Shown piece after piece: positions 16,233 through 23,448 of a stretch of DNA of 64,000 nucleotides (its first letter is position 1; the number at the start of each line of letters is the position of its first letter). The notes beneath the pieces are model-generated. The model was not told the DNA's origin and did no database searches. It was given only the letters and a program-made list of their open reading frames with translations. The stretch lies in NCBI GenBank assembly GCA_017439305.1, contig JAFSJK010000068.1:1-64000 (forward strand), written 5' to 3'. Source of the DNA: Bacteroidales bacterium. GTDB lineage: Bacteria; Bacteroidota; Bacteroidia; Bacteroidales; UBA932. Both the position numbers and the translations under genes were made by a program.

Positions 16233-17273
16233 ATGAGAATCATGTCCCTTTTCACCGCCCTGCTCGGAATGCTGTCCTGCACTTCCGGCGCCCGTTTCGC
16301 CAACCTGGACGTGGAAGCCTTCGCGGAGAAGGCGGCCGATCCCGCCGTCTTCCTCGTCGATGTCCGCACGCCCGACGAATACGCCGAAGGCCACCTTCGC
16401 GGAGCCGCCAACATCGATGCGGAGGCTGCGGACTTCCTGGACAAGATGGAAGCCGCCTGCCCCAAGGAAACCCCCGTCGCCATCTACTGCCGGAGCGGCC
16501 GGCGGAGTGCCGAAGCCGCAAAGAAACTCTCCAAGGCCGGCTATACGGTCTGTGATCTCCAGGGCGGCATCCTCGCCTGGCAGGAAGCCGGAAAGCCCGT
16601 CACGAAATATGCTGTGGAGACCTTCATGACCGACAACGGACTGCCCGTCCGCATCACCCTCATCAAGCACGGGACCCTGGAGATCGTCTGCAAAGGCCTC
16701 TCCATCCATATCGACCCCGTAAGCGGCCTCAGCATCCCCACCGACTATGCTACGGAATTCCCGAAGGCCGACCTCATTCTCGTCACCCACGAGCACGGCG
16801 ACCATTTCGACCGTACGGCCATCGAAGCCCTGGGCGGCAACGCCGACAACCTCATCACCAACGCGCGTGTCGCGGAGATGCTCGGCTGGGGAACCGTCAT
16901 GGCCAACGGCGACAGCCGCGACCTGCCCGGCGGCATCCGCCTGGACGCCGTCCCCGCCTACAATTACACGGAAGGGCACACCCAGTTCCACCCGAAGGGC
17001 CGGGACAACGGATTCGTCCTCACCATCGACGGCCTGCGCATCTACGTGGCCGGAGACACGGAGGACATCCCGGAGATGGCGGAACTCAAGGACATCGACG
17101 TCGCCTTCCTTCCGGTCAACCAGCCTTATACGATGACCGTGGAGCAATGCGTGAACGCGGCCAAGGTCATCCAGCCCAAGGTCCTCATCCCGTATCACTT
17201 CTCCCAAACCGACCTCTCCGGCCTTCCGGACCAGCTCCCCGGCATGACGGTCCTCCTGCGCCAGATGCAGTAA
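16233..17273 (+). CDS. Lipoprotein fusing rhodanese and metallo-beta-lactamase-fold domains
   Basis: The 346-residue protein opens with a lipoprotein signal (LLGMLSC, Cys16). A rhodanese domain follows at about 22-125, with VDVRTPDEYAEGHLRGA and the active-site loop CRSGRRS (Cys86). A metallo-beta-lactamase fold of the UlaG-like type occupies about 135-346, with THEHGDHFD (H186, H188, D190, H191), AGDTEDI and a late PYHFSQ histidine. Rhodaneses move sulfane sulfur; the second domain is a metal hydrolase or oxygenase fold. Known sulfur fusions usually place the metallo-beta-lactamase domain first and are cytosolic; here the order is reversed and the protein is exported. The substrate is therefore uncertain. 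It stands alone between minus-strand genes. Confidence 0.8.
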   Translation: MRIMSLFTALLGMLSCTSGARFANLDVEAFAEKAADPAVFLVDVRTPDEYAEGHLRGAANIDAEAADFLDKMEAACPKETPVAIYCRSGRRSAEAAKKLSKAGYTVCDLQGGILAWQEAGKPVTKYAVETFMTDNGLPVRITLIKHGTLEIVCKGLSIHIDPVSGLSIPTDYATEFPKADLILVTHEHGDHFDRTAIEALGGNADNLITNARVAEMLGWGTVMANGDSRDLPGGIRLDAVPAYNYTEGHTQFHPKGRDNGFVLTIDGLRIYVAGDTEDIPEMAELKDIDVAFLPVNQPYTMTVEQCVNAAKVIQPKVLIPYHFSQTDLSGLPDQLPGMTVLLRQMQ

Positions 17274-17321
17274 GCCCGTTAAAATTTATTCATTCTGCAA
17301 ATAGCAGGGTTTTCTTACGGC

Positions 17322-18425
17322 CTAGTCCACGACAGCGCGGGCCATGGCATCCTTGTAGTACTTCTGGTCCACGAAGACGTCTTCCTTGTACGGGTTGATG
17401 TGACGCTTCCTGGAGACGTAGATGATGTAACCCAGGGCGACGGCGTTGGTGATGAGGGCCAGGGCGCTAATGACGATCATCATGGTAGGATTGGCCGCTA
17501 CCGCGGAAGGATCCACGGTCGTGCCCACGACTCCGTCAATGGCCGCCTGGCCACCGGCAGCATACAGCTTCTCGATGGTTCCAACGCCTTCCGGATAAAG
17601 GACGGGAAGCGTAGCCCAGGGGAACCACTGCTGACCGTTCTTGAAGGTCTCCTGGAACAGGGGGAACACCTGGGCGAACATGCACCAGATGGCAAGGGTG
17701 TTGGCGCGGTTCTGGATCCAGCCGCCGCGGTTCCACATCAGGGCCGCGATGGTCGGGGCGAGCAGCAGGGCGATACCGCAGTACCAGCTGTGCGTCGGCA
17801 GGCAGTTGTAGGTGTAGGCGAAGTTCCAGATGTCGTAGACAAGGATGTAGACCCAGGTCATGTCGGCCCAGATCATGTCCTTCTTGTCCTTGGACGGATA
17901 CACGTTCCACCAGGCGGTCATGCAGAAGATGTTCAGCAGACCGGCCACGCCGTTCATCACATTGTGCCAGCCGCCGTACTGCCACACGCCTTCGGAGGTG
18001 AGCCACCACTTGTTCCAGCCCATGACGGCCGACTCGAAGTCGGAGACGCAGGCGATCAGGATGTTGATGGCGACGATGATGAAGGGGAAGGGCTTGAACC
18101 AGTGCTTGGCACCGATGCCCCACTTATACTTGATCATCATGAAGCCGATGCAGCCGGCCGTCGCCGCATAGAGCTTGGCGTAGTGGAACCAGCCCTGCAT
18201 GTACACGTGGGTCTGGTTCTCCAGCGCCCACTGTTTTCCGGTCCTGACGCCGATCCAGATGGCCAGGAAGTAGATGGTCAGGGCCAGCGGGATGGCCAGG
18301 AAGGTGACGACACCGCCGAACTTGGTGCGACGGGCGAATTCATTGAAGAGGATGAGGCCGATGAGCACGACCAGCAGCATCCCCCACTGGGCGAACGCAT
18401 GTTCGCCATACACTTGGAAGAACAT
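17322..18425 (-). CDS. Polytopic membrane protein, DUF5692-like
   Basis: The 367-residue protein has about eight to ten hydrophobic segments, many tryptophans, and no signal peptide. It resembles the uncharacterised DUF5692 group, an assignment made from memory of such sequences and therefore tentative. Distinctive segments are YGEHAFAQWGMLLVVLIGLI, TWVYILVYDIWNFAYTYNC and WNRGGWIQNRANTLAIWCMF. It is the last gene of the hypB-oxidoreductase-hypA operon, 25 bases after a small membrane protein. Repeated His, Trp and Tyr near membrane faces could bind a metal or quinone, but no known motif is clear. A role as membrane partner of the oxidoreductase is an inference from gene order. Confidence 0.6.
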   Translation of the reverse strand: MFFQVYGEHAFAQWGMLLVVLIGLILFNEFARRTKFGGVVTFLAIPLALTIYFLAIWIGVRTGKQWALENQTHVYMQGWFHYAKLYAATAGCIGFMMIKYKWGIGAKHWFKPFPFIIVAINILIACVSDFESAVMGWNKWWLTSEGVWQYGGWHNVMNGVAGLLNIFCMTAWWNVYPSKDKKDMIWADMTWVYILVYDIWNFAYTYNCLPTHSWYCGIALLLAPTIAALMWNRGGWIQNRANTLAIWCMFAQVFPLFQETFKNGQQWFPWATLPVLYPEGVGTIEKLYAAGGQAAIDGVVGTTVDPSAVAANPTMMIVISALALITNAVALGYIIYVSRKRHINPYKEDVFVDQKYYKDAMARAVVD

Positions 18426-18450
18426 AGTAAAAGGTTTTAGTTATTGATTG

Positions 18451-18792
18451 TTATTGGATTGCAGCCTTGCGGTCCCGGACCAGGGCCCACACCAGCCAGG
18501 CGGCGGTGAGGACGAGGGACATCGGGACACCCACGGTGAGCATTTCGCGGAGCATCACCAGGCCACCGCCCGCCTGGTCCAGGGCGGTGAAGAACGGGAA
18601 GCGCCAGGTAAGCTCGCCGTTGATGATGTGGTCCACGATGAGCATCAGGGTGCCACCCCACAGCATCTTCTCCAAGTCGGGAAGACGATGCCGGAGGGCG
18701 GGGGCGTCAGGGGCGGCGATGGCCGCCGCATGCCGCTTGCGGTACACGGTCGTGGCGACCGCCTGTACCAAAGGGACGATAAAACAAGCCAT
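18451..18792 (-). CDS. Small three-helix membrane protein in the hyp operon
   Basis: This 113-residue protein is not one I recognise. It has an N-terminal hydrophobic segment (MACFIVPLVQAVATTVYRKR), a central segment (MLWGGTLMLIVDHIINGELT) and a C-terminal segment (PMSLVLTAAWLVWALVRDRK). It starts four bases after the hypA stop and ends 25 bases before the next membrane protein, so it is co-transcribed. It has no cysteines and a few histidines. It may act with the polytopic protein downstream. Confidence 0.6.
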   Translation of the reverse strand: MACFIVPLVQAVATTVYRKRHAAAIAAPDAPALRHRLPDLEKMLWGGTLMLIVDHIINGELTWRFPFFTALDQAGGGLVMLREMLTVGVPMSLVLTAAWLVWALVRDRKAAIQ

Positions 18793-18796
18793 ATCT

Positions 18797-19141
18797 TTAA
18801 GTTACTTCTATTTCCTTGATTTCCACCTCATTCCCACGGAGGAGCCAGGTGTTTTCACTCTTGCAGTGCGGGCAGGTCCTTCCGTATCGGACCGTCTCGT
18901 ATTCCCGGCCGCAGCCATCGCAATGCGTCACCGCCGGGATGGTATTGACCTTGAGTTCGCAGCCTTTCAGCAGCGGCTCCTTGTCCGCCGCCCACCGCCA
19001 GCAGTCGGTGAGGTACTCGGGAATGACCGTGGACACTTCACCGATGTTCATCACCACGGCCGACACGTGCTCCACGGCATTCTCCAGCGCCGCCTTCTTG
19101 ACGTCACGGATGATGTAGAATACGATACCCAGTTCGTGCAT
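18797..19141 (-). CDS. hypA: HypA nickel metallochaperone
   Basis: The 114-residue protein begins MHELGIV, whose His2 and Glu3 are the nickel ligands of HypA. It carries two CxxC zinc motifs (THCDGCGRE and RTCPHCKSE) in the C-terminal half. The frame is open for 65 codons upstream, but the MHE start is required for function and overlaps the stop of the oxidoreductase gene (TAATG), so translation is coupled. HypA with HypB inserts nickel into NiFe hydrogenase; some bacteria use it for other nickel enzymes. No hydrogenase gene is in the window, so the client here is unknown. Confidence 0.9.
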   Translation of the reverse strand: MHELGIVFYIIRDVKKAALENAVEHVSAVVMNIGEVSTVIPEYLTDCWRWAADKEPLLKGCELKVNTIPAVTHCDGCGREYETVRYGRTCPHCKSENTWLLRGNEVEIKEIEVT

Positions 19142-21966
19142 TATTTCTTCCTGAAAAGAATCTTCCCGGTCCGCTTGAGCATGTACGGGAGGATGCCGGA
19201 GAACTTGTCCTCGGACGTCCGCATGACGGAAGCCTCGGGATGGACCCGGTGCAGGTGGATGGCGTCGAAGGCGCACTTGGTGGTGCAGACGCCGCAGCCG
19301 ATGCAGCGGTTCTCGTCCACGACGGAGGCGCCGCAAGAGAGGCAGCGGGCGGTTTCCTTGCGGACCTGCTCCTCGGTCAGGGTACCCTGGTACTCGCGGA
19401 ACGCGTCGGTAACGGGTTTCACACCGGGATCCTGACGGGAGCCGTTGTCATAGGACTCGACCAGGATGTCGCCCTTGTCCAGTTCGATGAAGTCGCGCCG
19501 GTTGCGGCCGATCGTCATGTGCCCGTGCTGCACGAAGCGGTGCAGGGACTCGGCGGCCTCCTTGCCGGCGGCGATGGCGTCGATGGCGAACTTAGGGCCG
19601 GTGTACACGTCGCCGCCCACGAAGATGTCGGGCTCGGCCGTCTGGTAGGTAAGCTTGTCGGCCACAGGGTAGACACCGCGGAAGAATTCAACCTTGGTGT
19701 CCTTCAGCAGATCCTTCAGCACCACGGTCTGGCCGATGGCGAAGACCACCTGGTCGGCCTCGAGCGTAATGAGCTCAGATTCATCATATTTCGGAGCGAA
19801 CCGCTTGTTCTCGTCAAATACGGAGGTGCACTTCTTGAACACGATGCCGGTGACCTTTCCGTCGCCGAGGACCTCCTTCGGGCCCCAGCCCGGGTTGATG
19901 ACCACGCCGTCCTCGCGGGCCTCGGCACGCTCCTCCAGGGAGGCGGGCATGATGTCCTCGGTTTCCAGCGAGAGCATTGTCACTTCGGAGGCACCGCTAC
20001 GCTTGGCTACGCGGGCCGCATCGATCGCGACATTGCCGCCGCCCACGACGACCACCTTACCGGACACCTTCACCTTGCCGGTGTTTGCCGCGTGGAGGAA
20101 GTCGATGGCCGTGGAAGTACCCGGCAGCGTTTCGCCCGGAACACCGGGCAACTTGCCGCCTTGGCAGCCGATAGCCACATAGAAGCCCTTGTAGCCCTCT
20201 TCGCGCAAGCCGGCGATCGTGATGTCTTTCCCGACTTCCACGCCGGTGCGGATATCCACGCCGATTTCCTTCATGACATCGATTTCGGCCGCGAGGACAT
20301 CCTTCCCGAGTTTATAGGAAGGGATGCCGTAACGGAGCATGCCGCCCGGCTCCTCGTTCTTCTCGAACACTGTCGGCTTGTAGCCCATGGTAGCGAGATA
20401 ATACGCGCAGCTCAGGCCGGCCGGGCCGCCGCCGATGACGGCGATCTTTTCCTCCCAGTGGTCCTGGACGTTGGAGCAGATGTTCACCTCGGGGATGAAG
20501 CGGGTTTCCGCGTTCAGATCCTGCTCGGCGATGAACTTTTTCACCGCGTCGATGGCGATGGGCTGGTCGATGGTGCCGCGTGTGCAGGCGTCCTCGCAGC
20601 GGCGGTTGCAGACGCGGCCGCAGACGGCCGGGAACGGATTCTCCCGTTTGATGAGCTCCAGCGCTTCCGTGTACTTGCCCTCAGCCGCCTTCTTCAGGTA
20701 GCCCTGGACGGCGATATGGGCCGGGCAGGCGGTCTTGCAGGGCGCCGTACCGGTTTCGTAGCAGTTGATCCGGTTCTTGTCACGATAGTCTTCGGTCCAC
20801 TTGTGCGGGCCCCATTTGGCCGCATCCGGCAACTCCTGCTTGGGATAGGTCTGCGGACCGTGCTTGGTGCACAACTTCTGGCCCAGCTTCACCGCGCCGG
20901 CGGGGCAGTATTCCACGCAGCGACCGCAGGCAACGCAGTTCTTCGGGTCCACCTCGGCCACATAGGCGCTCCGGGACATGTTAGGCGTATTGAACAGCTG
21001 CGACGTGCGGAGCGCGTTGCATATCTTCACGTTGCAGTTGCAGATGGCGAAGATCTTCCCTTCGCCGTCGATGTTCGTCACCTGATGCACGAAGCCGTGG
21101 TCCTCCGCCTTCTTGAGGATGGCCATTGCCTCGTCGCAGGTGATGTAGTGGCCGCGGCCGGTCTCGGCCAGGTAATCGGCCATGTCGCCTACGCCGATGC
21201 ACCAGTCGCGGTAGTCATCGGCACAGCCCTCGTCCAGTTTCTTCCGGCCGTAGCGGCAGGAGCAGATACCCACGCCGAGGTGTCCCTCGTACCGCTTGAG
21301 CCAATAGGAAATATGCTCGATATCAATGGATTGGTTCTCCATGGAGATGGCCTTCTCCACCGGGATGACGTGCATGCCGATGCCGGAGCCGCCCATGGGC
21401 ACCATCGGCGTGATCTTCTCCAGCGGAAGGAAGGTCATCCGCTCGAAGAACATCGCCAGCTCGGGGTGCTTGTCCATGAGGTCCACGTTCATATTGGTGT
21501 ATTCGGCCGATCCGGGGACGAACATGGGAACCCAGTAGATGCGGTCCTCCCGGTTGAAGGAGGCATCGGGCTTGGGGCCGTCCTTCGTGTACTTGTCACC
21601 GTAATCGTACTCCAGCATGCCGAAATAGGCTAGCTTGTCCAGCAATTCGTCGAAGGATTTGTCGTCCGGGGTGTAATGCTTCTCCGCATTCATCCGATGC
21701 AGTTCCGCATAGGGATGGTGCTCCCGGACCTTGAAGAAATTGCCGGGCAGCATGTCCAGCAGGAGGTCCAGTGAAGCCTCCCGGGTGACCGCATCCATCT
21801 CGTCCTCGAAGATGCAGGCCAGGCCCCAGTACTCGGGGGCTTCGCTGTCCATCTTGATCTTTCCGGGGATGCGGTCCGTGACGTGGCGGACGAATTTCAG
21901 GAGCTTGGGATTGGGATTCTTGTCTCCAAAGTGCTTGGGGACAAACTTTTTCGACATCTCAGGCAT
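19141..21966 (-). CDS. Multidomain FAD- and Fe-S-dependent oxidoreductase, GltD-like
   Basis: The 941-residue protein has several parts. Residues 1-330 are a domain I do not recognise, with cysteine clusters (GICSCRYG near 235, AICNCNVKIC near 309-316). A 4Fe-4S ferredoxin motif lies at 344-354 (CVACGRCVEYCP). A DPYD/GltD-type Fe-S helical domain lies at about 405-485 (CKTACPAHIAVQGYLKKA, CGRVCNRRCEDAC). An FAD-binding fold starts near 507 (IAVIGGGPAGLSCAYYLA) and an NAD(P) fold follows at VVVVGGGNVAIDAARVAK. A C-terminal ferredoxin lies near 888 (CIGCGVCTTKC). It should pass electrons between NAD(P)H and a ferredoxin or a partner protein. Its place between hypB and hypA ties it to nickel handling or to a nickel enzyme. 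Confidence 0.8.
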   Translation of the reverse strand: MPEMSKKFVPKHFGDKNPNPKLLKFVRHVTDRIPGKIKMDSEAPEYWGLACIFEDEMDAVTREASLDLLLDMLPGNFFKVREHHPYAELHRMNAEKHYTPDDKSFDELLDKLAYFGMLEYDYGDKYTKDGPKPDASFNREDRIYWVPMFVPGSAEYTNMNVDLMDKHPELAMFFERMTFLPLEKITPMVPMGGSGIGMHVIPVEKAISMENQSIDIEHISYWLKRYEGHLGVGICSCRYGRKKLDEGCADDYRDWCIGVGDMADYLAETGRGHYITCDEAMAILKKAEDHGFVHQVTNIDGEGKIFAICNCNVKICNALRTSQLFNTPNMSRSAYVAEVDPKNCVACGRCVEYCPAGAVKLGQKLCTKHGPQTYPKQELPDAAKWGPHKWTEDYRDKNRINCYETGTAPCKTACPAHIAVQGYLKKAAEGKYTEALELIKRENPFPAVCGRVCNRRCEDACTRGTIDQPIAIDAVKKFIAEQDLNAETRFIPEVNICSNVQDHWEEKIAVIGGGPAGLSCAYYLATMGYKPTVFEKNEEPGGMLRYGIPSYKLGKDVLAAEIDVMKEIGVDIRTGVEVGKDITIAGLREEGYKGFYVAIGCQGGKLPGVPGETLPGTSTAIDFLHAANTGKVKVSGKVVVVGGGNVAIDAARVAKRSGASEVTMLSLETEDIMPASLEERAEAREDGVVINPGWGPKEVLGDGKVTGIVFKKCTSVFDENKRFAPKYDESELITLEADQVVFAIGQTVVLKDLLKDTKVEFFRGVYPVADKLTYQTAEPDIFVGGDVYTGPKFAIDAIAAGKEAAESLHRFVQHGHMTIGRNRRDFIELDKGDILVESYDNGSRQDPGVKPVTDAFREYQGTLTEEQVRKETARCLSCGASVVDENRCIGCGVCTTKCAFDAIHLHRVHPEASVMRTSEDKFSGILPYMLKRTGKILFRKK

Positions 21967-21978
21967 AAGTATAGGCTA

Positions 21979-22653
21979 TTAGTTTTGTTTCCAGGCTTTT
22001 ACCTCGGCAAGCAGCCAGTCGGCGAAGTCGTCGAGCCCCTCGCCCGTCTTGGCGCAGATGGGGATGATGCGGGCCTTGGGATTGCGCATGCGGACATATT
22101 CGCGGCACTTGTCCAGGTCGAAGTCGAAATAAGGCATGACATCGACCTTGTTCACCAGGACGAGGTCGCAGACCGAGAACATCAGCGGATATTTCAACGG
22201 CTTGTCATCCCCTTCCGGAACGGACAGGATCATCGCATTGCGGACGGCGCCGGTATCGAACTCGGCCGGACACACGAGGTTGCCGACATTCTCCAGGATG
22301 ACGAGGTCCACCTCGGAAAGGGCCACGTTGTCCAGTCCCTGGCGCGTCATCTCGGCATCCAGGTGGCACATCCCGCCCGTATGGAGCTGGATGGAAGGGA
22401 TACCGGTAGCCTTCCTGATCTTGACGGCATCGACATCGCTGTCGATGTCCGCCTCCATCACGGCCACGCGCAATTTGTCCTTGATGCGCTGCAGCGTGCC
22501 GATGAGCGTGGTAGTCTTCCCCGCCCCGGGCGACGACATCAGGTTCAGGAGGTATACCCCCTTGTCTTTCAATTCTTTTCTTAACTTGGAAGCATCTTCG
22601 TCATTGTCTGCGAAGACACTCTTCTTGATCTCGATGACTTTTACTTCATCCAT
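21979..22653 (-). CDS. hypB: HypB nickel-insertion GTPase
   Basis: The 224-residue protein has a P-loop (SSPGAGKTTT, about 40-48), the HypB metal site TGGMCHLDA (Cys96, His97), the switch region ENVGNLVCPAEFDTGA (Cys128) and NKVD for guanine recognition. The N-terminus is short and lacks both the CxxCGC nickel motif and a His-rich stretch, so this is the minimal form that relies on HypA. It is the first gene of the operon, 12 bases before the oxidoreductase. GTP hydrolysis drives nickel delivery to a client enzyme. A near-consensus -7 box lies upstream. Confidence 0.9.
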   Translation of the reverse strand: MDEVKVIEIKKSVFADNDEDASKLRKELKDKGVYLLNLMSSPGAGKTTTLIGTLQRIKDKLRVAVMEADIDSDVDAVKIRKATGIPSIQLHTGGMCHLDAEMTRQGLDNVALSEVDLVILENVGNLVCPAEFDTGAVRNAMILSVPEGDDKPLKYPLMFSVCDLVLVNKVDVMPYFDFDLDKCREYVRMRNPKARIIPICAKTGEGLDDFADWLLAEVKAWKQN

Positions 22654-22695
22654 GGAAGTCCAGGTTCTCGTTTTGGTAAAGTGTGGTTAGTACTG

Positions 22696-22703
22696 CGAAG
22701 ATA
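22696..22703 (-). promoter_or_regulatory. -7 box of the hypB operon
   Basis: TATCTTCG on the minus strand differs from TAnnTTTG at one base and lies 42 bases before the hypB ATG. No clear TTTG -33 box was found. The rest of 22654-22793 shows no other feature. Confidence 0.4.
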
Positions 22704-22793
22704 CGAATAATCCCGCGAGAAAGCAACACACCCTTTTCCGGCCTGATCGGAACCGCTCCACGGTTTCGGGAAAGTCTCAGCTACAGACCGGAA

Positions 22794-23438
22794 TTACCAG
22801 TAAAGGATCCGGCCCTTCCTGGATTGATATCCTTCATTTACGATGGATCCCTCCTGATCGAGCTGGGTCCATTTCCGGGAAATCCAGTTTCCATGGCTAT
22901 CGAATTCGTACTCGCTATACTGCATTTTATTGTACAGAATCTCTTCCGAGCCAGTCGTTTCCTCCTCGACACGATTGCCGGAAGTGTCATACTTATAGCG
23001 AGTTACTCCTTCCTCCCCTTCGCTTTCGAAATGATAGGCCAGAATCCTTCCCTGCGCATCATATTCAAGCATACCGGATGTGAATCCCATTCCAATTGCC
23101 AGAAGACGCCTGTTCGAATCATACAGAAGGCTGACTCCAGGGCACTCATAGTTGCCTTCTTCAGCCCAATAGTACTCTTTCAGCGGATAGGATGCGTCCT
23201 TCGGGTAAGGACGACCTTCGGAATAGGCTGCAAGCTCAACCGGATCCACCGGAAGGACGATATACCCTTCCTCGTCAAAGGAAACGACATGGTCCGGAAA
23301 AAGCCACTCGTCTTCCAGCCGTGCGACGTTCCCTTTCAATTCGAAATACTGCAGGTCTCCCGTGGGCTGGGTTGTCTTCTGCTTGCAGGAGACAGGCAGC
23401 AGAAGGGACATGATGAGGAATAAACGGATGAGTTTCAT
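22794..23438 (-). CDS. YD-repeat-like lipoprotein of unknown function
   Basis: The chosen start gives 214 residues with a lipoprotein signal (MKLIRLFLIMSLLLPVSC). The mature part contains several short hairpin repeats of the YD/RHS style: LLYDSNRRLLAIG, EYDAQGRILAYHF, YKYDTSGNRVEE and YEFDSHGNWISRK. Such repeats bind carbohydrate or build shells in larger proteins; here only about four are present. It starts 10 bases after the GH31 stop, so it is co-transcribed with that enzyme and is probably exported with it. No enzymatic motif is seen. Confidence 0.65.
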   Translation of the reverse strand: MKLIRLFLIMSLLLPVSCKQKTTQPTGDLQYFELKGNVARLEDEWLFPDHVVSFDEEGYIVLPVDPVELAAYSEGRPYPKDASYPLKEYYWAEEGNYECPGVSLLYDSNRRLLAIGMGFTSGMLEYDAQGRILAYHFESEGEEGVTRYKYDTSGNRVEEETTGSEEILYNKMQYSEYEFDSHGNWISRKWTQLDQEGSIVNEGYQSRKGRILYW

Positions 23439-23448
23439 GGAATACAAT

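Noticed and set aside
18797..19336. A longer 179-residue version of HypA
   Set aside because: The extra 65 residues are an out-of-frame reading of the oxidoreductase gene; HypA needs the N-terminal Met-His-Glu for nickel binding.
19240..21633. A 797-codon plus-strand frame opposite the FAD/Fe-S oxidoreductase
   Set aside because: The product is biased composition only; the minus-strand protein has all cofactor motifs.
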